This document shows positions 1 to 6,280 of a DNA stretch of 10,508 nucleotides, piece after piece. Made by a program: the position numbers and the translations under genes. How positions within the stretch are numbered: the stretch's first letter is position 1; every line of letters starts with the position of its first letter. The notes beneath the pieces were generated by a model. The model made no database searches. It saw only the letters and a list, made by a program, of their open reading frames with translations, and was not told the origin of the DNA. The stretch is from Anaerolineales bacterium Chloro_02 (GTDB lineage Bacteria > Chloroflexota > Anaerolineae > Anaerolineales > Anaerolineaceae): contig LUZV01000051.1 in assembly GCA_001603765.1 (NCBI GenBank), positions 1 through 10,508 on the forward strand. The letters run 5' to 3'.

Positions 1-1
1 C

Positions 2-1756
2 GATATCAGCCCCAAGACCAGCCTGATTGACCCCTATTTGCTCGTGTCTTTCCCGGATGTCAACTTGGGAGTTGCCGTCTATCTTACACAAACCGAAACA
101 GACCTTTCCCTTAAGATTTTCCAAACCATGTCGAAGGGTCGAACCTGGCTGCCGATTGAGGGCGACCTGAAAGAAAAAATCAGAGAGCGAATTGCCCTGC
201 CATTTGGCGGAATTCAGATGCAGTGGCTGAATAAGAGCCAGGCATTTGTGCTGATAAAAGAAATTTCGAGCGCGAATTTCAGCCTGGGGACGCTCTTTGT
301 CAGCGATGACGGGGGCAAACATTGGCATGGCATGGACGCTCCGGCTGCCGGGAAGATGGTATTCCTGAGCAGTGAGATTGGCTTTATTGCCAATCCGATG
401 GACCCGGAGGCGCTCTATTACACTTTTGATGGAGGTAAAAATTGGGAGTTGACCCAACTCTCTTTACCTGCGGAATCCAAACAAAAACTGACAAGTGTGG
501 GTTTGCCAATTCAACTCGCTGATCAACGAGTTTATATCCCGATAAAAGTCACAGAGGATGGCGTGACTGAGATTGATCTTTTGGTAAGGGTCAATATCCC
601 TGAAAAAGCAAGCTCATCACTCGTACTGACCAGCGCGGATGCTCAGCCCCTGCAAATCACTCCAACGTTGAAGGCTTTCGAGTTGGCAGCCAGCCCGCAA
701 ATCAGCGAGCTTCAGACGCGAGACGCAAAGAGTATTTGGGTGACCCTGAAAAGCGGCGAGTGCCGCAACCAGATAAACGCTGCTGGCGACCAGCAGGCGT
801 TGTGCCAATCCAACTGGCAGGTTCTCAGAAGTTCAGATGGCGGAATTAACTGGGAGGCGTTGCGCCTGCCGGATGGAGAAAAAATCGCCAGCAGAAACTT
901 TACCCTCGAGTCGGAAAGATTTCCGGACGATTTTGTGGAAGAGGCGCAGGGGATGGGCACTCAGGCGGTAGATTGGATCCAGGTTTTTAAGGGACACGCC
1001 TTTGATGTTTGTGAAATCCCCACTTTGAATCAGCTTCAGACATGGTATCTCAGCAGCCCATATAAGGCGGTTAACCTTTATATCGGCGGTATTTCGCGCG
1101 CTTGCAGCAACAAGCCGCTCTCTTCCGCGTACATCAGAAGTATTTACCTGCAAGGTTGGCGGCTGATCCCAACCTGGGTGGGGCATCAAGCCCCTTGCAC
1201 GAAATTTAAATACCCGTTCCCGTACGATGTAAACCAGGCTTATCAGTATGGGGTTAATAACGCCAATCAGGCAAGCGCGAGGTTGAAAGAGTATGGATTA
1301 ACTAACCCCGATGGGACTGGCAGTGTAGTCTACCTTGACGTGGAACATTTTGCTTACTCAAGCGCTTGTTCGGCTGCCGCGAGGGCTTATATCAACGGCT
1401 GGACAACCCGATTGGCTCAGCTTGGCATTCACTCCGGGCTGTATTCGAGCTCAACCAACATCCGGGACAACAAATATTACAACCTGGGCACGCCTCCTGC
1501 CGTAGTATGGATCGCGGAATGGTACACCAATCCTGGTTTTCGACCAGATGAGACGGTATGGAATTTGCGTTATTTGTCGAACGATTATTGGATTTACAAC
1601 CAGCGGATCCTCCAGTATTGTGGGACTCACTCTGAAACCTGGGGTGGGGTTTCAATTTCGATGGACAGTAATGTCGCTGAAGGGGTTGTGGCGGTGCCGT
1701 ACGGCGCGCCGAACCTGACTCAAAATCGGGTTTGGCTGCCAATTTTACGCAAATAA
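2..1756 (+). CDS. Partial (5' cut): Asp-box beta-propeller plus DUF1906 glycoside-hydrolase-like secreted protein
   Basis: The frame is open to the left window edge, so the start lies outside; the TTG at 38 is just an internal Leu codon. The N-terminal half has Asp-box (BNR) repeats typical of sialidase/Ycf48-like propeller blades: SDDGGKHW (nt 302-325), TFDGGKNW (422-445), SSDGGINW (830-853) and a degenerate copy at 125-148. From about nt 992 the protein matches the DUF1906/Rv2525c-like domain, a GH25-like TIM-barrel fold. Visible motifs are FDVC, LDVEHF (acidic pair at nt 1337-1345), WIAEWY, then QYC and SMDSN (nt 1613-1672), so the acidic pocket residues look intact. Several Cys suit an exported protein. 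The last residues are RVWLPILRK, a tail I associate with Anaerolineae surface proteins. No signal peptide can be seen because the N-terminus is missing. The likely role is binding or processing of cell wall or other glycans; the substrate is unknown. Confidence 0.8.
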   Translation, partial: DISPKTSLIDPYLLVSFPDVNLGVAVYLTQTETDLSLKIFQTMSKGRTWLPIEGDLKEKIRERIALPFGGIQMQWLNKSQAFVLIKEISSANFSLGTLFVSDDGGKHWHGMDAPAAGKMVFLSSEIGFIANPMDPEALYYTFDGGKNWELTQLSLPAESKQKLTSVGLPIQLADQRVYIPIKVTEDGVTEIDLLVRVNIPEKASSSLVLTSADAQPLQITPTLKAFELAASPQISELQTRDAKSIWVTLKSGECRNQINAAGDQQALCQSNWQVLRSSDGGINWEALRLPDGEKIASRNFTLESERFPDDFVEEAQGMGTQAVDWIQVFKGHAFDVCEIPTLNQLQTWYLSSPYKAVNLYIGGISRACSNKPLSSAYIRSIYLQGWRLIPTWVGHQAPCTKFKYPFPYDVNQAYQYGVNNANQASARLKEYGLTNPDGTGSVVYLDVEHFAYSSACSAAARAYINGWTTRLAQLGIHSGLYSSSTNIRDNKYYNLGTPPAVVWIAEWYTNPGFRPDETVWNLRYLSNDYWIYNQRILQYCGTHSETWGGVSISMDSNVAEGVVAVPYGAPNLTQNRVWLPILRK

Positions 1757-1783
1757 TCCAAAGCTCCGGCTGCCTCAAATACT

Positions 1784-1805
1784 AACCGCCCCAACAGGGG
1801 CGGTT
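1784..1805 (+). terminator. Hairpin, probable terminator of the DUF1906 gene
   Basis: Perfect 9-bp stem AACCGCCCC / GGGGCGGTT with an AACA loop, 27 bases after the stop codon at 1756. The following bases (GTGGTTTATAAT) are only partly T-rich, so termination may be incomplete. The -10 box of the next gene lies seven bases further on. Confidence 0.65.
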
Positions 1806-1811
1806 GTGGTT

Positions 1812-1817
1812 TATAAT
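1812..1817 (+). promoter_or_regulatory. Candidate -10 box (TATAAT) for the YitT gene
   Basis: A consensus TATAAT 47 bases before the GTG start at 1865. The -35 position would fall inside the preceding hairpin (about 1789-1794) and shows no TTGACA likeness, so only the -10 supports the call. A GAGG at 1850-1853 could serve as ribosome-binding site. Confidence 0.4.
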
Positions 1818-1864
1818 CTCAAGCCGGATGGTTTGACGAAAGGCAAATAGAGGTTATTCTGATT

Positions 1865-2761
1865 GTGTTGAATAAGATTAGGACTTTCTTAAAGCAAATC
1901 GATTTTGGATGGCGCTCCCTGAAAGATTATGGGCTGATCATCCTTGGCGGTTTTGTTCAGGCCTTAGCTTTGCGGACTTTCCTCGTTCCGACGCATTTAG
2001 TTGGTGGAGGAATCAGCGGTCTTGCACAATTGCTGCATTACCTTTGGCAGACCCCAATTGGTCTGGCAACTTTGCTCGGCAACATCCCTCTTTTTATCCT
2101 CGGATGGCGCTATCTGGGCGGACCACGCTTCGCGCTGCGCACGATTCTTTCAGTTTTATCATACACAATTTTTACCGATATCCTGATTGAGCTGACTGGT
2201 TCGGCACCTTTTACCGATGATATCCTGTTAAATTGTCTCTACGGCGGCTTCCTGCTGGGGATCGGGCTTGGGCTGGTATATCTGGGGCGCGGCACAAGCG
2301 GCGGCACCGACATCCTTGGGCGCATCCTCAATCAGCGCATGGGGATGTCTATTTCCCTGGCGTATATGATCACGGATTCTTTCGCGGTCATCCTGGCAGG
2401 CTTCTTTTTTGGCTGGGATAAGTCGCTTTATGGATTAATCATGATCCTAATCAGCGGGATTGCCGCGGATATGATCTCGCAGGGCACGAATGTAATCCGT
2501 GAGGCGATAATTATCACCGACGAGACGGAAAAGGTGGTAGAAGCGATCAGCGAAGAGTTGGGGCGCGGAACGACCATTATCCAAGCCAAAGGCGGCTATA
2601 CCATGAAGGACCGACCGGTCATTTTCTGTGTGGTGACTGCAGCGGAAGTAATCCGGCTGAAAACGCTCGTGCATGACGCCGACCCGGACGCGTTTATGGT
2701 GGTTGGGCACGCCAACGAGGCGCTCGGGGAGGGATTTAAGCCCCTGACCGGGCACCATTAA
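1865..2761 (+). CDS. YitT family membrane protein (DUF161 + DUF2179)
   Basis: Integral membrane protein of 298 residues, close to the family's usual 280-300. Hydrophobic segments lie roughly at residues 22-42, 66-84, 92-110, 122-141, 165-184 and 186-205. The conserved loop GRGTSGGTDILG (141-152) is a family hallmark. Residues about 212-290 form the soluble C-terminal DUF2179 domain, with the GRGTTIIQAKGGY segment (233-245). The transport substrate is not established for most YitT members, so none is assigned. I chose GTG at 1865 because an in-frame stop occurs at 1814-1816 and no ATG lies between; TTG at 1868 is an alternative. GAGG at 1850-1853 is a somewhat distant Shine-Dalgarno. The gene appears monocistronic, lying between a hairpin and a convergent minus-strand gene. 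Confidence 0.88.
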   Translation: MLNKIRTFLKQIDFGWRSLKDYGLIILGGFVQALALRTFLVPTHLVGGGISGLAQLLHYLWQTPIGLATLLGNIPLFILGWRYLGGPRFALRTILSVLSYTIFTDILIELTGSAPFTDDILLNCLYGGFLLGIGLGLVYLGRGTSGGTDILGRILNQRMGMSISLAYMITDSFAVILAGFFFGWDKSLYGLIMILISGIAADMISQGTNVIREAIIITDETEKVVEAISEELGRGTTIIQAKGGYTMKDRPVIFCVVTAAEVIRLKTLVHDADPDAFMVVGHANEALGEGFKPLTGHH

Positions 2762-2868
2762 TTCAGCGGCCTGCCGGAACGCGCTCTCCTCGGCTGGGAT
2801 CCTATCCAAAATAATCGGCAATATGACCCAGTGAATTGCGGCTATCGCAGATAACGAGTTTGCGGTTG
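2762..2868. other. Convergent intergenic spacer, no gene recognised
   Basis: These 107 bases separate the ends of the YitT gene and the minus-strand MazG-like gene. I see no strong terminator; the best hairpin is GGAT-CCT-ATCC (4 bp) near 2797. On the minus strand two frames stay open across the spacer, and one reads like protein (IHTQHPDNRKLVICDSRNS, continuing to GHIADYFG and a stop). It has no start codon and begins after a stop. Confidence 0.5.
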
Positions 2869-3285
2869 TCAGGATGCTGTGTGTGAATTTAGAAAGCCTT
2901 CCAGATCCTCTTTCGCGCAACCAAGTTTGAGCGCCATTTTCTCGCGAAGGGCATCATCAGGGGAGATGGCGGCGTAGGATTCCATGAAGACCGAAAGCAT
3001 CATATTGCAGTCTGCTGCTTCATGGGCGATGTTTTGTTTGCGCAGGCGGTCATTGTTTCGCACCCAGCCGGGTTTTCGGGAGACGATCTCATCCGCTTCC
3101 ATCCCCAAGCTGGCAAACCGCTCCATAAGGGCTTTTTCTTCATCGCTTAAGCCAGCCCCTTCCACCTCGGCATAGGCTTCAGCCAGTTCACCGACCTCCG
3201 AGAGGAAGAATAAAAGCGCGCTTTTGGCATCTGCCCAGCGCAACCCGCGGGCGGCATAATAAGCTTTGATCCATTTAGTGTCCAT
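2869..3285 (-). CDS. MazG-like nucleotide pyrophosphohydrolase family protein
   Basis: 138-residue soluble, helical protein. It carries the two acidic motifs of all-alpha NTP pyrophosphatases (MazG superfamily): EVGE at residues 30-33 within FFLSEVGELAEAYAE, and EAAD at 89-92 within IAHEAADCNMML. In this superfamily these residues hold Mg2+ for hydrolysis of (d)NTPs to monophosphates, usually as house-cleaning. The gap between the motifs is about 55 residues, longer than in minimal MazG domains, because of a charged insert (about 42-80). Substrate is not predictable. The ATG at 3285 is preceded by GAGGTGA (3289-3295) three bases away, which fixes the start. It diverges from the GH13 gene and converges on the YitT gene, so it is probably transcribed alone. 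Confidence 0.72.
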   Translation of the reverse strand: MDTKWIKAYYAARGLRWADAKSALLFFLSEVGELAEAYAEVEGAGLSDEEKALMERFASLGMEADEIVSRKPGWVRNNDRLRKQNIAHEAADCNMMLSVFMESYAAISPDDALREKMALKLGCAKEDLEGFLNSHTAS

Positions 3286-3288
3286 CTT

Positions 3289-3308
3289 TCACCTCGCACT
3301 CAATTGTA
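3289..3308 (-). promoter_or_regulatory. RBS (GAGGTGA) and candidate -10 (TACAAT) for the MazG-like gene
   Basis: On the minus strand TACAAT (3308 to 3303) is followed by a short leader with GAGGTGA (3295 to 3289) and AAG before ATG at 3285. The ribosome-binding site is strong. The -10 is a guess, as no -35 match is seen. Confidence 0.45.
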
Positions 3309-3352
3309 ACAGCCCCGAACAAATTGACGCATCAACTAAATGAAAAACTTGG

Positions 3353-3358
3353 TATGAT
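3353..3358 (+). promoter_or_regulatory. Candidate -10 (TATGAT) for a leaderless GH13 transcript
   Basis: TATGAT is followed by seven bases and then GTG at 3366, which places the expected transcription start at the start codon. No Shine-Dalgarno precedes any candidate start of the gene. The layout matches that upstream of the YihY gene. No clear -35 is visible at the right distance. Confidence 0.4.
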
Positions 3359-3365
3359 TGACCGC

Positions 3366-5234
3366 GTGAACACGACAGAAGCTGACAAACCCTCATGGTT
3401 GACGCGCATGCTGCATACGCCCGGCGCGGATTACCTCTCCAACCCGAACCCCGCGTTAGGTGAAACGATCACGCTGCGACTATTGATTCCAAGCCAGGCT
3501 GAGCCAGATCAGGTGGTGCTGCGCACTATTCCTAACGGTGAACAGCAGTTCACCGCTATGACAGCGCGGTCTGAGGAAGGCGGCTATCGCGCTTGGGAGG
3601 CAACGCTTAAGGTCAACGAACCGCGACTGACCTACCGCTTCGCCATCCAAACTGGCGGCAGAGTGTGGTGGATGAATGCCTTGGGCGTAAGCCCGCAAAC
3701 CCCCTTGGCATGTTTTGATTTCAGGCTTCTGGTGGGTTTTCAGCCGGTTTCATGGCTGCAAACATCGGTTTTCTATCAGATCTTCCCGGACCGCTTCGCT
3801 AACGGTGACCCCAGCAATGATCCCGCGGAAGAAACGATGCCCGGCAGAGGGGTTAAGCGCAAGACGTTCCCATGGGGTGAGGCGGCGCCACAAGACCGCC
3901 ACATCATCCCGTTTTATGGGGGCGACCTGGCTGGGATCGAAGCCCATCTCGATCACCTTGAACGGCTTGGGGTGAACGCGCTCTATCTGAACCCCATCTT
4001 CACCGCGTTCACCAATCACCGCTATGATGTCATCAATTTTTTCGAAGTCGACCCGATTCTGGGCGGCAACCCGGCGCTGATTTCGCTGCGTCAGGCGCTG
4101 AGCAAACGCCAGATGCGCTACTTGTTGGACATTGTCCCAAACCACTGCGGTTTTCTGCACCCCTGGTTTTTGTCGGCTCAGGCAGACAGCACCAGCGATG
4201 AACGCGAATTTTTTTATTTTGCCGAAAACAACCGGGACTATGTTTCGTGGATGAATTTTGGGCATATGCCAAAATTAAATTATGCCAGTGAAAAGCTGCG
4301 AAACGAGATGATCGAAGGAGAGAACGCGGCATTCACAACTTGGCTAAAGCCGCCGTTCAGCGCGGATGGCTGGCGTGTGGACGTAGGCAACATGTTGGGG
4401 CGCTGTGATGAACACCAGATCAACCTGGAGCTGATTAAGACCATTCGTTCGGCCGTAAAACGCGCTTCATCTGAGGCATATCTGCTGGCTGAAAACTTTT
4501 TTGAAGCGGCTGACCAATTGCAGGGGGATGGTTGGGATGCCGTCATGAATTACACTGGGTTTGCTGATCCTATCCTCCATTGGCTGACCGGCTACGATCA
4601 TGTCGCTTTGGGCTGCGATGTGGTGCTGAAATCCGACCTCAGATGGGACACCGCCACGACCGCGCGAGCCTGGATGGAGAACCTGGCGGCAATCCCCTGG
4701 CAGATTGCTCTGCAGCAGTTCAACTTGCTCGGCAGCCACGATACCCCGCGGCTGCTGACCCGCTTACATGGGGACAAGACGCTCAGCCGATTGGCAGCAG
4801 TGGTTCAGTTCACCTTCCCCGGAGTGCCTTGCGTCTATTACGGCGACGAGATCGGCTTAAAAAATGAAGATGGTTTTGCCCAAAGGAACTGCTTCCCGTG
4901 GGATGAGCAGCAATGGGATATGGAAACATTCGGCTTTTACCAGAAACTGATCGCCCTGCGGCGGGAAAACCGGGCTTTGGCTGAGGGTGAAATCCGAATC
5001 CTGCATTTGGAAGATGATTTAATCCTCTACGCGCGCGTTTTATCCGGTCAGTGGGTGTTGGTTTCAGCAAATCGCGCCGAAGAGATGCATCCGCCTGTCC
5101 GGCTTACGCTGCCCGAACTCAATCTGCCAGGAGATCGAAGGTTTAATGCACTTTTTGGCAGTGGAAGCATGAAGGCAGGCACAGGCTGGCTGGAATTGCC
5201 AGAATTACCGCAAGGTGGAGAAGTCTGGCTATAG
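3366..5234 (+). CDS. GH13 alpha-glucosidase, MalZ-like maltodextrin glucosidase / neopullulanase
   Basis: Cytoplasmic glycosidase (622 residues from GTG 3366) hydrolysing alpha-1,4 links of maltodextrins or related glucans; no signal peptide. Residues about 22-122 resemble the CBM34-like N-terminal domain of MalZ/neopullulanases. The (beta/alpha)8 barrel starts at VFYQIFPDRF (135-144). GH13 conserved regions: DIVPNHCG (255-262), GWRVDVGNMLG with nucleophile Asp339, LLAENFF with acid/base Glu376, and GSHDTPR with transition-state Asp459. The run after the nucleophile, including PGVPCVYYGDEIG, follows E. coli MalZ closely as I recall it, so MalZ-type (GH13_21) is favoured over GH13_20. A C-terminal beta domain follows. 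The start is uncertain: ATG 3354 and TTG 3324 are in frame, but neither has a Shine-Dalgarno and ATG 3354 overlaps the -10. No sugar transporter or regulator is adjacent. Confidence 0.88.
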   Translation: MNTTEADKPSWLTRMLHTPGADYLSNPNPALGETITLRLLIPSQAEPDQVVLRTIPNGEQQFTAMTARSEEGGYRAWEATLKVNEPRLTYRFAIQTGGRVWWMNALGVSPQTPLACFDFRLLVGFQPVSWLQTSVFYQIFPDRFANGDPSNDPAEETMPGRGVKRKTFPWGEAAPQDRHIIPFYGGDLAGIEAHLDHLERLGVNALYLNPIFTAFTNHRYDVINFFEVDPILGGNPALISLRQALSKRQMRYLLDIVPNHCGFLHPWFLSAQADSTSDEREFFYFAENNRDYVSWMNFGHMPKLNYASEKLRNEMIEGENAAFTTWLKPPFSADGWRVDVGNMLGRCDEHQINLELIKTIRSAVKRASSEAYLLAENFFEAADQLQGDGWDAVMNYTGFADPILHWLTGYDHVALGCDVVLKSDLRWDTATTARAWMENLAAIPWQIALQQFNLLGSHDTPRLLTRLHGDKTLSRLAAVVQFTFPGVPCVYYGDEIGLKNEDGFAQRNCFPWDEQQWDMETFGFYQKLIALRRENRALAEGEIRILHLEDDLILYARVLSGQWVLVSANRAEEMHPPVRLTLPELNLPGDRRFNALFGSGSMKAGTGWLELPELPQGGEVWL

Positions 5235-5253
5235 GCTGTTAGCCCTGCTGAGG

Positions 5254-5281
5254 AGCGCAAGCCCGATTGTCGCGTTGCGCT
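5254..5281. repeat. Inverted repeat AGCGCAA-N14-TTGCGCT abutting the YihY -10 box
   Basis: Perfect 7-bp arms at 5254-5260 and 5275-5281, 21 bases centre to centre (two helical turns). The right arm touches TATAAT at 5282-5287. It could be an operator covering the -35 region, or a weak hairpin after the GH13 gene; there is no T run for a classical terminator. Confidence 0.45.
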
Positions 5282-5287
5282 TATAAT
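5282..5287 (+). promoter_or_regulatory. -10 box (TATAAT) for a leaderless YihY-GT2 transcript
   Basis: A consensus TATAAT is followed by six bases and then ATG at 5294. The expected transcription start coincides with the start codon, and no Shine-Dalgarno lies before it. This supports both the start choice and a leaderless mRNA. A -35 match is not evident. Confidence 0.5.
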
Positions 5288-5293
5288 CAAGAT

Positions 5294-6280
5294 ATGTTTG
5301 GTTTGGTTGGGCGACTGAAAAACAAGGTGAAAGCCTGGAGTGAGCGCCGCGGGGAGGTGCAGGATCGCCTGCGAGCGTTCTACTATTCCCTCAATCGTCT
5401 ATTAGGCGGAGCTTTGGGGATCATCCGGCACGCCTTTAACAACTTCAATCTGATGCGCGGCGCGGAAGCGTCCGCCAGCCTGGCATACTATGGGTTGTTT
5501 TCGATTTTTCCCCTAACCGTGGCGGTGGTCTCTATTGGCTCGATGTTCCTTGAGCGTGAACTCGTTAAACAGCAGTTGCTGGAAGCCATAACAGGCATCC
5601 TGCCCATATCCGCGGAAACAGTAAATACCCAGATTAGCAGCGTTCTGGATCTGAGAGGTCCAGTCACGATTGTTGCTATCATCTCGCTGCTTTGGTCCGG
5701 TTCAAACGTCTTTGACAAACTCATTGTCAACATCAACCGCGCCTTCCCCAGGGGGCATAGACCCGGCTTTCTTAAAAGCCGCGGGATGGCGCTGCTGATT
5801 ATCATTATTATGATCCTGCTCTTTGTGGCGTCGATGATTTTGAGCACGGTTGTGGAAATTTTCCCCGCGGCAGAATATGCCGTCTTTGGAGAGCTGATCG
5901 CGAAAACAAAAGCTTGGGTTGATGTGCTGCAGATCGCGCCTGTAGTCCTGAAATTTTTGTTATTCCTGGCGGTTTATAGTTGGATCCCCCAAAGCGCGCA
6001 TATCCGCTTTAAAGCGCGCCTGATTAGCGCCTTCACCACAGCCGCCCTCTGGGAACTTTCGAGCCGCCTGCTGGGTTGGGCAATTTCGAGCGGCTTCACC
6101 AATTATGAAATTGTTTACGGCTCACTTGCCTCTATTATGGCGCTGCTCTTTTGGCTGTACCTGAGCGGCTACATCCTGTTTTTTGGCGCTCACCTGACCC
6201 ACGCGATCGATACACATTATTCGAAAAAACAAGAGAACCTTGAAGCATCTCAACTCGAAACTGAAAGGAGGTCAGCCTGA
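5294..6280 (+). CDS. YihY/virulence factor BrkB family membrane protein
   Basis: Inner-membrane protein of 328 residues in the YihY/BrkB (UPF0761) family. Family features are the segment AEASASLAYYGLFSIFPL (58-74, start of the first membrane helix), LLWSGSNVF (132-140), YSWIPQ (228-233) and YGSLASIMALLFWLYLSGY (275-293). Membrane segments fall near 62-84, 122-145, 164-188, 213-231, 243-262 and 275-299, fitting the six-helix pattern. Both ends are charged and cytoplasmic-type. Despite the BrkB name the molecular function is unsettled; envelope or lipid roles have been suggested for relatives, and none is shown here. ATG 5294 is preferred over the in-frame TTG 5267 because of the -10 box six bases upstream and the usual family N-terminus. 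The stop overlaps the next start by one base (TGATG). Confidence 0.88.
   Translation: MFGLVGRLKNKVKAWSERRGEVQDRLRAFYYSLNRLLGGALGIIRHAFNNFNLMRGAEASASLAYYGLFSIFPLTVAVVSIGSMFLERELVKQQLLEAITGILPISAETVNTQISSVLDLRGPVTIVAIISLLWSGSNVFDKLIVNINRAFPRGHRPGFLKSRGMALLIIIIMILLFVASMILSTVVEIFPAAEYAVFGELIAKTKAWVDVLQIAPVVLKFLLFLAVYSWIPQSAHIRFKARLISAFTTAALWELSSRLLGWAISSGFTNYEIVYGSLASIMALLFWLYLSGYILFFGAHLTHAIDTHYSKKQENLEASQLETERRSA
6266..6271 (+). promoter_or_regulatory. Strong Shine-Dalgarno AGGAGG for the GT2 gene
   Basis: AGGAGG lies inside the last codons of the YihY gene, eight bases before ATG 6280. It fixes that start and suggests both independent initiation and coupling within one mRNA. Confidence 0.8.

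Noticed and set aside
38..40. TTG as start of the first gene
   Set aside because: The frame is open back to position 2 with no stop, there is no ribosome-binding site, and the sequence begins mid-domain; the gene is simply cut by the window.
2447..2920. Minus-strand 157-codon frame
   Set aside because: Most of it is antisense to the well-supported YitT gene and it overlaps the end of the MazG-like gene; no family is recognised.
3301..3326. Imperfect inverted repeat CAATTGT / ACAAATTG between the MazG-like and GH13 genes
   Set aside because: It needs a one-base bulge and is AT-rich and short, so chance is the better explanation.
3750..4265. Minus-strand 171-codon frame
   Set aside because: It is antisense to the GH13 catalytic barrel and shows no recognisable domain.
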